Below are positions 1-8,328 of a stretch of DNA of 32,221 bases, piece by piece. Position 1 is the stretch's first letter. Each line of letters opens with the position of its first letter. Below the pieces are notes generated by a model. The model was not told the origin of the DNA. It worked only from the letters and a program-made list of their open reading frames with translations, and made no database searches. Source of the DNA: Kineosporia sp. A_224 (GTDB lineage Bacteria > Actinomycetota > Actinomycetes > Actinomycetales > Kineosporiaceae); contig NZ_MWLN01000227.1 of assembly GCF_002198655.1 (NCBI RefSeq), positions 1-32,221 on the forward strand. Reading direction: 5' to 3'. The translations under genes and the position numbers were made by a program.

Positions 1-46
1 TCCCCCACCACCTCTGTGGACAACACCCCCAGGACCACCCCCAGGA

Positions 47-122
47 CCGCTCAGGCACCAGGTACGTACCGTTCCGAGGGCCGCGACGAGGCAGAAACGG
101 TGCACAGCTGGTGCCTGAGCGG
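47..122. repeat. Long hairpin element, copy 1 of a dispersed family
   Basis: A perfect 15-bp inverted repeat (arms 47-61 and 108-122, CCGCTCAGGCACCAG and its complement) encloses a 6x6 internal loop, a second 6-bp stem (ACCGTT 68-73 with AACGGT 96-101) and a 22-nt apical loop. The core GGTACGTACCGTTCCG (61-76), then 18 nt, then AAACGGT (95-101), recurs at the same spacing on the other strand at 19415-19455. The element lies about 115 bp beyond the dgt stop and past a separate terminator-like hairpin, so it is not simply the dgt terminator. Function unknown; it could be a structured RNA or a mobile palindromic repeat. Confidence 0.75.
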
Positions 123-163
123 ACTTGGGTGGCGGGAGGGTGTCGGGCCCGGCCTCTGGCCTG

Positions 164-188
164 CGGACGACGCGTCCCGCGACGTCCG
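164..188 (-). terminator. Probable dgt terminator hairpin
   Basis: CGGACG (164-169) pairs with CGTCCG (183-188). After one A-A mismatch, CGCG (171-174) pairs with CGCG (178-181) around a 3-nt loop. It starts 48 nt after the dgt stop on the minus strand. There is no U-tract, which is common for terminators in very GC-rich actinobacteria. Confidence 0.5.
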
Positions 189-190
189 TG

Positions 191-232
191 CTCATGCCTG
201 CCGACTCATCTTTGCCGACTCATGCCTGCGGG
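191..232. repeat. Three 14-bp tandem repeats
   Basis: Units CTCATGCCTGCCGA (191-204), CTCATCTTTGCCGA (205-218) and CTCATGCCTGCGGG (219-232) run head to tail directly after the dgt stop codon. They sit between the gene and its presumed terminator, so they would form part of the dgt 3' UTR. No function is evident. Confidence 0.6.
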
Positions 233-236
233 GCCG

Positions 237-1511
237 TCAGCCGACGAGGCGGGCGTACCAGTGGGCGGCGCTGACGTCCGTCAGGGACGCCACCTGGTCG
301 ACGACGACGCGCAGCCGGGCGCCGTCGTCGGACGCCTCGCGCCACAGCGCGGCGAACGGCGGTTCGAGCATCTCGGGCGCCGCGTCGACGAGCGCCTCGA
401 GCAGGTCGGCGAGCAGCTCGCGCTGACGGGCGTAGAGCGGCTGGCGGTCGGCGAGGGTCATGACGTAGACGGCCGCGACGCCCTTGAGAGTGTTCACCTC
501 GACGAGCGTCTCGCGCGGGACGACGACGTCCGCGGCGTAGCGGGTCAGCGGGCCGGGACCGAACTTCTCCCGGGTCGCGCGCTCGGCGGCGAGCGAGAAG
601 CGGCCGATGAGCTGCGACGTCATGTCCTTGAGCGCGGCGAGCGCCCGGTGCCCGCCGTCGAACTCCCCCACCCACACCGGCAGCGCCTGCAGGCGCATCA
701 GGGCCTCGGCGACCTCGTCGTCTGCGACGTCGGAGACGTACCAGGAGCGCACCTGGGCGGCGACCCGCGCGACGGCCTCGGGCGAGCGCAGCACCCGCTG
801 GTCGAGGTGGCCGCCGACGATCGCGTCCTCGACGTCGTGGACGCTGTAGGCGATGTCGTCGGACAGGTCCATGACCTGCGCCTCGACGCACCGGACGTCG
901 CCGGGTGCGCCGTCGCGGAGCCAGTCGAAGACCGGGGCGTCGTCCGGGTAGGCGCCGAACTTCGGGGACGCCTCCCCCTTCGGCCCGGCCCCGCGGGCCC
1001 ACGGGTACTTCGTGCACGCGTCGAGCGAGGCCCGGGTGAGGTTGAGACCGACGCCGCGCCCGGTCACCGGGTCGACGACCTTCGGCTCGAGCCGGGTGAG
1101 CACCCGCAGCGTCTGCGCGTTGCCCTCGAAGCCACCGATGCCGCCCGCGAGCAGGTCGAGCGCGGTCTCACCGTTGTGCCCGAACGGCGGGTGGCCGAGG
1201 TCGTGGGCCAGGCACGCGGTGTCGACGACGTCCGGGTCGCAGCCGAGCGCCAGCCCCAGCTCGCGGCCGACCTGCGCCACCTCGAGGCTGTGCGTGAGCC
1301 GGTTGCGGACGAAGTCGTCCGTGCCGGGGCCGACGACCTGGGTCTTCGCGGCGAGCCGGCGCAGCGCCGAGGAGTGGACGACGCGCGCCCGGTCGCGGGC
1401 GAACTCGCCGCGGCGCGGGTCCTTGGGCGGCTCGACGACCCAGCGCTGGGTGTCGTCGAGGCCGTAGCCGGCGCCCCGGTCGGCGGCGGGCCGGCCCGGC
1501 CCGTCAGCCAC
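237..1511 (-). CDS. dgt: Deoxyguanosinetriphosphate triphosphohydrolase (dGTPase)
   Basis: A 424-residue HD-superfamily hydrolase expected to cleave dNTPs to nucleoside plus triphosphate, tuning dNTP pools. The HD signature is complete: [10 protein letters not shown] supplies the first metal His (about residue 74), [14 protein letters not shown] supplies the HD pair (about 103-104) and the following His, and [13 protein letters not shown] carries the distal Asp. The length matches bacterial dGTPase-like proteins. The GTG start at 1511 overlaps the upstream dus reading frame by 8 bp, so translation is probably coupled. In actinobacteria this gene often sits next to dnaG; here a hairpin-rich stretch follows it and no primase is visible in the window. 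Whether dGTP is the preferred substrate cannot be read from the sequence. Confidence 0.93.
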   Translation of the reverse strand: MADGPGRPAADRGAGYGLDDTQRWVVEPPKDPRRGEFARDRARVVHSSALRRLAAKTQVVGPGTDDFVRNRLTHSLEVAQVGRELGLALGCDPDVVDTACLAHDLGHPPFGHNGETALDLLAGGIGGFEGNAQTLRVLTRLEPKVVDPVTGRGVGLNLTRASLDACTKYPWARGAGPKGEASPKFGAYPDDAPVFDWLRDGAPGDVRCVEAQVMDLSDDIAYSVHDVEDAIVGGHLDQRVLRSPEAVARVAAQVRSWYVSDVADDEVAEALMRLQALPVWVGEFDGGHRALAALKDMTSQLIGRFSLAAERATREKFGPGPLTRYAADVVVPRETLVEVNTLKGVAAVYVMTLADRQPLYARQRELLADLLEALVDAAPEMLEPPFAALWREASDDGARLRVVVDQVASLTDVSAAHWYARLVG

Positions 1512-2703
1512 CGGACACCGACAGCTCGGCGTGCAGGATGTCGGCCGCCGCGAGGTCGTCGAGGTCGCGGCTGTCGAGCCACCCGTCGGGCAGCGTCACC
1601 CGGCGCGCGCTGCCGCTGCGCCCGCGCGGGCCCTCGGCGACGTCGCCGGGGTAGGGCTGGGTGCCGTCCAGGGTCGCGGCGAGCGCGTCGAACGCGGCGA
1701 GCGAGTCGACGAGCGCGAGCCCGGCCCGCGCCTCCTGCCCGACCGAGTAGCCCTTGAGGTACCAGGCGACGTGCTTGCGGATGTCCCGGCAGGCCCGCAG
1801 CTCGGCGAGCTCGGGGCCCTCCGGACCGCCCGCCGTCCCCGGCCCGCCCGCCGCCAGGTAGTGCTCGGCGAGCGCGAGGACGTGCCGGCGCATCGTCGCG
1901 AGCACCTGCCCCAGCGTCGGCGTGACCCGGTCCGGGCGACCCGCGAGCGCCGCGGCGAGGTCGGCGAACAGCCACGGCCGGCCGAGGCAGCCGCGGCCGA
2001 CGACGACACCGTCGCAGCCGGTCTCCGCCATCATCCCGACGGCGTCGTCGGCCGACCAGATGTCGCCGTTGCCGAGGACCGGCACGCTCGTGACGACCTC
2101 CTTGAGCCGCGCGATGGCGGACCAGTCCGCTGTCCCCGAGTAGTACTCGGACGCCGTCCGGGCGTGCAGGGCGACGCACGCCGCACCCTCGCCCTCGGCG
2201 ATCCGGCCGGCCTCGAGGTAGGTGAGGTGGTCGTCGTCGATGCCCTTGCGCATCTTCACGGTCACCGGGACGCCGTACGGCGCGGCCGCGCGGACCGCCT
2301 GCCCGACGATCGCGGTGAAGAGGCCGGACTTCCACGGCAGCGCGGAGCCGCCGCCCTTACGGGTGACCTTGGGCACCGGGCAGCCGAAGTTCAGGTCGAT
2401 GTGGTCGGCGCGGTCCTCGGAGACGAGCAGCTTGACCGCGGCTGCGACGACGCCGGGGTCGACGCCGTACAGCTGGACGCTGCGCGGAGACTCGTCCGGG
2501 TCGTGGGCGATGAGCCGCAGCGACTCGTCGTTGCGCTCGATGAGCGCCCGGGACGTCACCATCTCGCTGACGAAGACGCCCCGCCCGCCCTGGCTCGCCA
2601 TCGCCTCCCGGCACAGCCGCCGGAACGCCTGGTTCGTGATCCCGGCCATCGGCGCGAGGACCACGGGCGTGGCGACCTCGTGGGGCCCGATCTTCAGCGT
2701 CAC
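1504..2703 (-). CDS. dusB: tRNA-dihydrouridine synthase (Dus family)
   Basis: A 399-residue FMN-dependent TIM-barrel enzyme that reduces specific uridines in the tRNA D-loop using NADPH. Visible motifs in order: [14 protein letters not shown] (FMN loop, about 18-30), [15 protein letters not shown] with the catalytic Cys at about 108, [26 protein letters not shown] and [15 protein letters not shown] (phosphate-binding end of the barrel). A GTG at 2739 is also in frame. I prefer GTG 2703 because the protein family begins near this point and a -10-like GACAAT lies exactly 6 nt upstream, implying a leaderless mRNA. The stop overlaps the dgt start by 8 bp, so the two genes form an operon. The DusB assignment rather than another Dus class is by general resemblance. 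Confidence 0.93.
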   Translation of the reverse strand: MTLKIGPHEVATPVVLAPMAGITNQAFRRLCREAMASQGGRGVFVSEMVTSRALIERNDESLRLIAHDPDESPRSVQLYGVDPGVVAAAVKLLVSEDRADHIDLNFGCPVPKVTRKGGGSALPWKSGLFTAIVGQAVRAAAPYGVPVTVKMRKGIDDDHLTYLEAGRIAEGEGAACVALHARTASEYYSGTADWSAIARLKEVVTSVPVLGNGDIWSADDAVGMMAETGCDGVVVGRGCLGRPWLFADLAAALAGRPDRVTPTLGQVLATMRRHVLALAEHYLAAGGPGTAGGPEGPELAELRACRDIRKHVAWYLKGYSVGQEARAGLALVDSLAAFDALAATLDGTQPYPGDVAEGPRGRSGSARRVTLPDGWLDSRDLDDLAAADILHAELSVSGG

Positions 2704-2715
2704 GCCCCCATTGTC
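2704..2715 (-). promoter_or_regulatory. Leaderless -10 element of dus
   Basis: On the minus strand GACAAT (2715-2710) is followed by GGGGGC and then the GTG start. The recO gene has an almost identical arrangement (GACAAT, GGGGCC, GTG). A -10 element 6 nt before the start places the transcription start at or next to the initiation codon. No convincing -35 hexamer is seen. Confidence 0.5.
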
Positions 2716-2745
2716 GCAAGCAACGCCCCCAGCTCCCACCAGAGC

Positions 2746-2810
2746 CCGTCCTCTGGCGGGTAAAGCACGCTATTCGACCCGAATGAGGTGCCTTACCCAC
2801 CAGAGGACGG
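2746..2810. repeat. 65-nt near-perfect hairpin between monooxygenase and dus
   Basis: Arms 2746-2768 and 2788-2810 pair at 21 of 23 positions (C-A at 2757/2799 and A-C at 2764/2792 are the mismatches). A short 3x3 internal loop follows, then ATTCG (2772-2776) pairs with CGAAT (2780-2784) around ACC. It begins 18 nt after the monooxygenase stop, so it may terminate that gene, but it lacks a U-tract. The string CCCACCAGAG occurs at 2735-2744 and again at 2796-2805, so the segment 2751-2760 can pair with either copy, giving two mutually exclusive hairpins. Confidence 0.7.
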
Positions 2811-2827
2811 TCAGCGGGAGCCGGTGG

Positions 2828-4669
2828 TCAGCTCAGGTGGTGCACCGGCGCCAGGTTGTAGACCGGCGTCGGGATGCCCTCGTACCGGGCCTTGAGCTGC
2901 AGGGCCAGGTACAGCGAGTAGTGCCGGGACTGGTGCAGGTTGCCGCCGTGGAACCACAGCGCCTCCTGCTGGGTGGGCTTCCACATGTTGCGCTGCTCGC
3001 CCTCCCACGGGCCGGGGTCCTTGGTCGTGTCCGACCCGAGGCCCCAGACCTTGCCGACCTTGTCGGCCATGTCCTGGCCGACGAGGTCCGCGACCCAGCC
3101 GTTCATCGAGTTGTAGCCCGTCGCGTAGACGACGAGGTCGGCCGGCAGGGTCGTGCCGTCGGCGAGGACGACGGCGTCCTCGGTCAGGTGGTCCACCTGG
3201 CCGTGGGCGAGCTTGATGTCCCCGCTCGCGACGAGCTCGGAGGCACCCACGTCGATGTAGTAGCCCGAGCCGCGGCGCAGGTACTTCATGAACAGGCCCG
3301 AGTCGTCGTCGCCCCAGTCGAGCTGGAACCCGGCCTTCTCGAGCCGGTCGTAGAAGTCCTTGTCGTGCTCCTTGATCGCCGCGTACACCGGGATCTGGAA
3401 CGTGTGGAGGATCCGGTACGGCAGCGACGCGAAGATCATGTCGGCCTTCTCGGTCGTGACCCCCGCGGCGACGGCCTCCTCCGAGTAGAGCCCGCCGAGC
3501 GCGATCGTCATGAGCGAGTCGGACTTCACGATGTGCGTGCTCGTGCGCTGCACCATCGTCACGTCCGCGTCGTGCTCCCACAGCGCCGCGCAGATGTCGT
3601 GGGCGGAGTTGTTCGAGCCGACGACGACGCACCGCTTGCCCGCGTACGCCTCCGGGCCGGGGTGCTGCGAGGAGTGGTGCTGGTCGCCCTTGAACAGGCT
3701 CATCCCCGGGAACTCGGGGATCCGCGCCTTGCCGGACATCCCGGTGGCGAAGACGACCTGCTTGGGCTTGAGCGTGATCTGCTCGCCGTCCCGGTCGACC
3801 TGGACCGTCCACTCCTTGGCCGCGTCGTCCCAGGTCGCGGACGTCACCGTCGACCGCGACCAGTACGGCACCTCCATGACCTTGACGTACATCTCGAGCC
3901 AGTCGCCGATCTTGTCCTTCGGCGCGAAGACCGGCCAGTTGTCCGGGAACTTCAGGTACGGCAGGTGGTCGTACCAGACCGGGTCGTGCAGGCACAGGCT
4001 CTTGTAGCGCTTGCGCCACTGGTCACCCGGGCGGTCGTGCCGGTCGATCGTCACCGCGGGGACGCCGAGCTGGCGCAGGCGCGAGCCCAGCGCGATCCCG
4101 CCCTGGCCGCCGCCGATGACGACGACGTAGGGCTGCACGCTGGTCCCGAGCTCCGCGGCCTCGCGCTCGCGCTTCTCGGCCCAGGTCTCGCGGTCCTTGA
4201 AGGCGCCGTGGGCGACGCCCTTGGGCCGCTGGGTGCCCTTGTTCTCCTCGAAGCCCTTGAGCTCGCGCAGGTCGGTGAGAAAGGTGAACGCACCCTCGTC
4301 GGTGAGCCGCAGCAGGCCGGACCCGCGCCCGACAGCCGTCTCGAACTCGATCCAGGCCTCGGCGACGCCGTCCGCCTCGGTCGCGGGCTCCGTCGTCCGG
4401 AACCCCGACGGGTCGGTGGAGTCGAGCGTGGCCCGGAGCATGTCGGCGACGCCCTCGGGCCCCTCGACGGTCGTGATGTTCCAGGTGAACGCCACGAGGT
4501 CGCGCCAGAAGCTCGTCGTCGCGAACATGCCGGCCGCGCGGTCGACGTCGCGGGCGGCGAGCGCCGCCTCGAAGTCGGCGAGCCAGCGGTCGACGCGCTC
4601 CTGCGCGCCCGGCCCGCTCGCGACGGCGACGTCCGTCGCGTTCGCGTCCGGCTCCACGGTCTGCGTCAT
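2828..4669 (-). CDS. Flavin-dependent monooxygenase with N-terminal NTF2/SnoaL-like domain
   Basis: A 613-residue protein. Residues about 25-145 resemble an NTF2/SnoaL-like fold (RVDRWLADFEAALAARDVDR and further). From about 180 comes a class B flavoprotein monooxygenase: the FAD site VVVIGGGQGGIALGSRLRQ (about 182-200), a fingerprint-like FKGDQHHSSQHPG (about 326-338), a second Rossmann loop VVVGSNNSAHDI (about 348-359) and a late VVYATGYNSMNGW motif. These are the hallmarks of the FMO/YUCCA/CzcO group, which uses NAD(P)H and O2 on soft nucleophiles or ketones. The substrate cannot be told. ATG 4669 is chosen because AAGGGG lies at good distance upstream; the reading frame stays open further 5' only by high-GC shadowing. 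The gene is divergent from an SRPBCC gene across a perfect inverted repeat (4729-4747). Confidence 0.85.
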   Translation of the reverse strand: MTQTVEPDANATDVAVASGPGAQERVDRWLADFEAALAARDVDRAAGMFATTSFWRDLVAFTWNITTVEGPEGVADMLRATLDSTDPSGFRTTEPATEADGVAEAWIEFETAVGRGSGLLRLTDEGAFTFLTDLRELKGFEENKGTQRPKGVAHGAFKDRETWAEKREREAAELGTSVQPYVVVIGGGQGGIALGSRLRQLGVPAVTIDRHDRPGDQWRKRYKSLCLHDPVWYDHLPYLKFPDNWPVFAPKDKIGDWLEMYVKVMEVPYWSRSTVTSATWDDAAKEWTVQVDRDGEQITLKPKQVVFATGMSGKARIPEFPGMSLFKGDQHHSSQHPGPEAYAGKRCVVVGSNNSAHDICAALWEHDADVTMVQRTSTHIVKSDSLMTIALGGLYSEEAVAAGVTTEKADMIFASLPYRILHTFQIPVYAAIKEHDKDFYDRLEKAGFQLDWGDDDSGLFMKYLRRGSGYYIDVGASELVASGDIKLAHGQVDHLTEDAVVLADGTTLPADLVVYATGYNSMNGWVADLVGQDMADKVGKVWGLGSDTTKDPGPWEGEQRNMWKPTQQEALWFHGGNLHQSRHYSLYLALQLKARYEGIPTPVYNLAPVHHLS

Positions 4670-4728
4670 TGCATCCCCTTCCGTTCGGAGTACCTGCGAG
4701 GAGCACACCGGTCCGGGGAGGGCGGGGG

Positions 4729-4747
4729 CAACGGTTGCAGACCGTTG
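4729..4747. promoter_or_regulatory. Perfect inverted repeat, candidate operator
   Basis: CAACGGT (4729-4735), spacer TGCAG, ACCGTTG (4741-4747). It lies in the 126-bp gap between the divergent monooxygenase and SRPBCC genes, where one dimeric repressor could control both. The size and symmetry fit TetR- or LacI-type sites. No cognate regulator gene is adjacent. Confidence 0.45.
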
Positions 4748-4795
4748 CAGGCGGTCCACGGGTTTCGGCCCGACGGCGGAGGGCACGAGAACGCC

Positions 4796-5242
4796 ATGGG
4801 TGACTACGAGCGCAGCACGACCGTGGACGCACCGGTCGACGAGATCTTCGAGTTCCTCTCGAAGGTCGAGAACCTGCCCCGCTACATGGACCGGATGACC
4901 GAGGCGCACCCGGTGACCGGCGACGAGGTGAGCGTCGAGGCACGGCTCGACCCGCGGGACGTGGGCGACGACGTCGGCGACGGCGCACCGGACGGCACGC
5001 GCACCGTGCGCGGCCAGGCCTGGTTCAGGATCGACGCCGACCACCGCCGGCTCGCCTGGGGCGCCGACGGTCCGCACGACTACAGCGGCGAGCTCGAGGT
5101 CGCCGCGGCCGACACCGACCCCGCGCGCTCGACCGTGACGGTGCGGCTGCGCACGACGCACGAGTCCCCCGGCATCGAGGACGGCCTCGAGGAGACCCTC
5201 GAGAACATCCGCCGCATCACCGGCACGCCGCCGGGCGCCTGA
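4796..5242 (+). CDS. SRPBCC (START/polyketide-cyclase-like) family protein
   Basis: A 148-residue protein starting YERSTTVDAPVDEIFEFLSKVENLPRYMD, the classic beginning of SRPBCC helix-grip proteins: a first strand, the APVDEIFEFLS helix and the N-L-P-x-Y motif. The remainder is alternating beta strands ending in a long C-terminal helix (GLEETLENIRRI). Members bind hydrophobic ligands in a deep pocket; some are cyclases, others have no known activity. No ligand can be inferred. ATG 4796 has a GGAGGG about 12 nt upstream, slightly long spacing. It shares its upstream region with the divergent monooxygenase, so a common regulator and related substrate are plausible but unproven. Confidence 0.8.
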   Translation: MGDYERSTTVDAPVDEIFEFLSKVENLPRYMDRMTEAHPVTGDEVSVEARLDPRDVGDDVGDGAPDGTRTVRGQAWFRIDADHRRLAWGADGPHDYSGELEVAAADTDPARSTVTVRLRTTHESPGIEDGLEETLENIRRITGTPPGA

Positions 5243-5259
5243 CCCGGCACCCGGCGGCG
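5226..5259. terminator. Bidirectional terminator-like hairpin between SRPBCC and glyS
   Basis: CGCCGCCGGG (5226-5235) and CCCGGCGGCG (5250-5259) are perfect 10-bp arms with a 14-nt loop. The hairpin overlaps the stop codon of the plus-strand gene and ends 9 bp before the glyS stop on the other strand, as expected for a shared terminator of convergent genes. Confidence 0.45.
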
Positions 5260-5267
5260 GGAGCGGG

Positions 5268-6662
5268 TCAGCAGCCCGGCAGGTTCCCGGCGAGGTAGCC
5301 GACGACCTGGTCGAGCGCGACCCGCTCCTGCTTCATCGAGTCGCGCTCGCGGATCGTCACGGCCTGGTCCTCGAGGGTGTCGAAGTCGACCGTGATGCAG
5401 AACGGCGTGCCGATCTCGTCCTGGCGGCGGTAGCGGCGACCGATCGCCTGCGCGTCGTCGAACTCGATGTTCCAGTACTGCCGCAGCTCGGCGGCGAGGT
5501 CGCGGGCCTTCGGCGAGAGCGCCTCGTTGCGCGACAGCGGCAGGACGGCGGCCTTGACCGGCGCGAGCCGCTTGTCCAGGCGCAGGACGATCCGCTTGTC
5601 GACGCCGCCCTTGGTGTTCGGCGCCTCGTCCTCGTCGTAGGCCTCGATGAGGAACGCCATCATCGAGCGCGTCAGCCCCGCCGCGGGCTCGATGACGTAC
5701 GGCACCCAGCGCTCGCCCTTGGCCTGGTCGAAGTACGACAGGTCGACGCCCGACGCCTCGCCGTGCGCCTTGAGGTCGAAGTCCGTGCGGTTCGCGATGC
5801 CCTCGAGCTCGCCCCACTCCGAGCCCTGGAAGCCGAACCGGTACTCGATGTCGACGGTCCGCTTCGCGTAGTGGGAGAGCTTCTCCTTGGCGTGCTCGTA
5901 GTGCCGCAGGTTGTCCCGCGAGACGCCGAGGTTCGTGTACCAGTCGGTCCGGGTGTCGATCCAGTACTGGTGCCACTCCTCGTCGGTGCCGGGCTCGACG
6001 AAGAACTCCATCTCCATCTGCTCGAACTCGCGCGTGCGGAAGATGAAGTTCCCTGGCGTGATCTCGTTGCGGAACGACTTGCCGATCTGCCCGATGCCGA
6101 ACGGCGGCTTCTTGCGGGCCGAGTCGGCGACGTTCTTGAAGTTCACGAAGATGCCCTGGGCGGTCTCGGGCCGCAGGTAGTGCAGGCCGGACTCGTCCTC
6201 GACCGGGCCGAGGTAGGTCTTCAGCAGGCCGCTGAACTGCTTGGGCTCGGTCCACGCGCCCTTCGTGCCGCAGTTCGGGCACGGGATCTCCGCGGGCGAG
6301 GTCGCCGGGCGGCCCTTGCGCTCGGCGTACTCCTCCTCGAGGTGGTCGCCCCGGTAGCGCCGGTGGCACGACTGGCACTCCACCAGCGGGTCGGTGAACG
6401 TCGCGACGTGGCCCGAGGCGACCCACACCTGGCGCGGCAGGATCACCGACGAGTCGAGGCCGACGACGTCGTCGCGGCTCGTGACCATCGAGCGCCACCA
6501 CTGCTTCTTGACGTTGTCCTTGAGCTCGACGCCGAGGGGTCCGTAGTCCCAGGCCGACCGGGTACCGCCGTAGATCTCGCCGCACGGGTAGACGAAACCC
6601 CTGCGCTTGCAGAGGTTGACGACGGCCTCGAGGCGGGCTTCGGACGACGGCTTGGCAGCCAC
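5268..6662 (-). CDS. glyS: Glycyl-tRNA synthetase (class II, eukaryotic/archaeal-like dimeric type)
   Basis: A 464-residue single-chain glycine-tRNA ligase, the usual length of the homodimeric bacterial form, not the alpha2-beta2 form. Visible: an N-terminal [14 protein letters not shown] segment, the motif 1 region near [10 protein letters not shown], a zinc ribbon (CQSCHRRY and CPNCG), motif 2 around [25 protein letters not shown], and motif 3 [15 protein letters not shown]. The C-terminal anticodon-binding domain follows ([14 protein letters not shown] to [16 protein letters not shown]). The GTG start at 6662 has GGAG six nt upstream. It stands alone, convergent with the SRPBCC gene. Confidence 0.96.
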   Translation of the reverse strand: MAAKPSSEARLEAVVNLCKRRGFVYPCGEIYGGTRSAWDYGPLGVELKDNVKKQWWRSMVTSRDDVVGLDSSVILPRQVWVASGHVATFTDPLVECQSCHRRYRGDHLEEEYAERKGRPATSPAEIPCPNCGTKGAWTEPKQFSGLLKTYLGPVEDESGLHYLRPETAQGIFVNFKNVADSARKKPPFGIGQIGKSFRNEITPGNFIFRTREFEQMEMEFFVEPGTDEEWHQYWIDTRTDWYTNLGVSRDNLRHYEHAKEKLSHYAKRTVDIEYRFGFQGSEWGELEGIANRTDFDLKAHGEASGVDLSYFDQAKGERWVPYVIEPAAGLTRSMMAFLIEAYDEDEAPNTKGGVDKRIVLRLDKRLAPVKAAVLPLSRNEALSPKARDLAAELRQYWNIEFDDAQAIGRRYRRQDEIGTPFCITVDFDTLEDQAVTIRERDSMKQERVALDQVVGYLAGNLPGC

Positions 6663-6741
6663 AGGTCACTCCATTGGGCAGGTGCAGGACGAGCGTCCAG
6701 GGTACCGGTCGCCCGGTGCCCGTCGTCCCGCCGTTATCGGC

Positions 6742-6765
6742 CCGCCGGGCCGGTCGCCCCGGCGG
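6742..6765 (-). terminator. Terminator hairpin after the M16 peptidase gene
   Basis: CCGCCGGG (6742-6749) and CCCGGCGG (6758-6765) pair perfectly around an 8-nt loop immediately downstream of the peptidase stop codon on the minus strand. A second, slightly imperfect stem-loop (6700-6708 with 6713-6721) follows before the glyS start. Confidence 0.5.
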
Positions 6766-8206
6766 TCAGCCCATGAGGCGCAGGTCGGCGACGCCGTCGT
6801 CGTGCCGCAGCGCGTACCGCAGCCCCGGGTCGGCCCCGGCGTCGACGTGCCGGACGGCGCGCTCGCCGTCCCGCCAGTCCGCCGGGTCGACGAGCACCCA
6901 GCAGCGGTCCCGGCCGGTGACGACCCGGACGTCGTCCTCGACCCCGACCCCCACGCAGTCCGCCCAGAGGACGATGTGGACGTCGCCGTCCTCGTCGCGC
7001 AGGCCGATCCCGTCGGGCAGCGTGAACAGCGCCGTCCCGGCCGGGGCACCGGACCGGAAGCGCCGCCGCTTGAGCACGTCGGCTCCGTCGGGCACGGTCC
7101 GGGACGCCGCGCAGCCGGGGATCTGTGCGAACGGCACGGCCGGCCGGGTGCCGTCCGGCACGACGACGTACGCGTCGGAGAGCGCCTCGACGAAGGCGAG
7201 CCGCACGTCCTCGGCGGTGAGCGCCTCGATCTCGGCGATCATCTCGGCCCGGCCGGACCGCTCGCGGCCGGCGACGTGCTCGGACGCCGCGAGGTAGGCC
7301 TCACCGACGACGGACCGCGGGTCGGCGAGCATCGCGCGCAGCCCGGCGAGGTCGTGCTCGAGGTCCTCGGCGCACGGGCCCCGCTCGGCGAGCTCGGTCG
7401 CCAGCTCCCAGATCCGGCCGGCGACCCGGCCCGCGAGCTCGCGGCGGCACTCCGGGCCGAAGCTCAGGTGCCGGGTGCCGTCACCGACGGCGACCGCCTT
7501 GTACGTGAGGTCGTAGACGACCGCCTCGTCGCGGCGCAGCGTCTCGCGACAGCGGTCGGCGAGCACCCGCCCCGCGACCCGCAGCGCCGCGGTGTCCTTG
7601 CCGACGAGGCCCAGGCCCGGCAGCGGGCTGTCGACGGGCACCCAGCCGGGGCCCGCGGGGCAGCGGGAGTCGCAGGCCGGGCGGTGGCGGGGCGGACAGG
7701 TACACGGCCGCGTTGCCCGTCACCACGAGCCGCCGGACGTGGTCGAGCACGTCCGTCTCGCCGATCTCGGACGGCGGGACGACGTCGAGCGGCGCGAGCC
7801 CGAGGCTGTCGTAGCCGTAGCGCAGGGCGAGCAGGACGGCGTCCGCGGGCCCGGTCGTGCGGCTCGCCTCCGCCGCGATGACGCCGGTCTCGAGGCCGAG
7901 CCGGGCGATCGGCAGCCGGGTCAGCCCGTCGCAGACCTGGGCGAGGAAGTCGACGACCTGCCCCACGGGCCCGGTCGCGGTGAACTCGGTCTCGGTGAGG
8001 CGGTGCTGCCCGGTGAAGTCCAGGTGGGTACGGCCGACGACCGACAGCGCGAGATGCTCCACCGCGTGGCCGACCCCGGCGGTCCGGAAGGTCTCGTCGA
8101 CGACCCCCATGCCGAGCACGAGGCCCGCGGTGAACGGCCCCGGGTCGTCGACCCAGAACACCGGCACGCCGTCGATCTCGGTGCGTCCCACGGCAGCGTC
8201 CAGCAC
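6766..8206 (-). pseudogene. M16 (insulinase-like) zinc peptidase, reading frame broken
   Basis: The first part (GTG 8206, open to 7481) has a pitrilysin-family N-terminal domain with the inverted zinc motif HAVEH (residues 47-51) and a downstream glutamate in ETGVIAAE. Its homologous character stops near residue 185 (LRLPLPRG). The expected C-terminal domain continues in another frame from about 7641 (VPVDSPLPGLGLVG) down to 6766. The two parts together give about 480 residues, a sensible length for a one-chain M16 homologue. The frame changes in a G/C-run-rich stretch around 7640-7690, equivalent to one extra base or two missing ones. It could be a true mutation, an assembly error or, less likely, programmed frameshifting. 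Beyond the break, the first frame translates as low-complexity Arg/Pro/Gly shadow sequence. Confidence 0.75.
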
Positions 8207-8328
8207 CGCGGCACCCCCTTCCCCGTCCGTGCATCCCCGAGCACGTGGTGGTCACCGATCACGTGACATCCGCACACCACCGCGTGTGACGTTAAGGCAC
8301 TCGGCGGCCGTTCGGCAGGGTCTGCGGG

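Noticed and set aside
15-23. TGTGGACAA, a perfect DnaA-box-like nonamer
   Set aside because: A single box without neighbours, an AT-rich stretch or dnaA/dnaN genes is not evidence of an origin and can occur by chance.
16-426. Plus-strand open frame at the left edge
   Set aside because: It crosses the hairpin, the tandem repeats and the dgt 3' end and encodes low-complexity sequence; no start signal.
4729-4747. Possible relation of the AACGGT/ACCGTT repeat to the hairpin family at 47 and 19399
   Set aside because: The half-sites are in the opposite order with a 5-nt spacer and no flanking similarity; the shared hexamer is probably coincidence.
2222-5242. Very long plus-strand open frame (about 1000 codons) across dus and the monooxygenase
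   Set aside because: It is the antisense shadow of well-recognised minus-strand genes; the translation is Arg/Ala/Val-rich with no family resemblance. Only its last part, the SRPBCC gene from 4796, is real.
8235-8300. CACGTG and CACAC/GTGTG repeats upstream of the M16 gene
   Set aside because: Short, common in GC-rich DNA and not centred on any recognisable promoter; not strong enough to call an operator.
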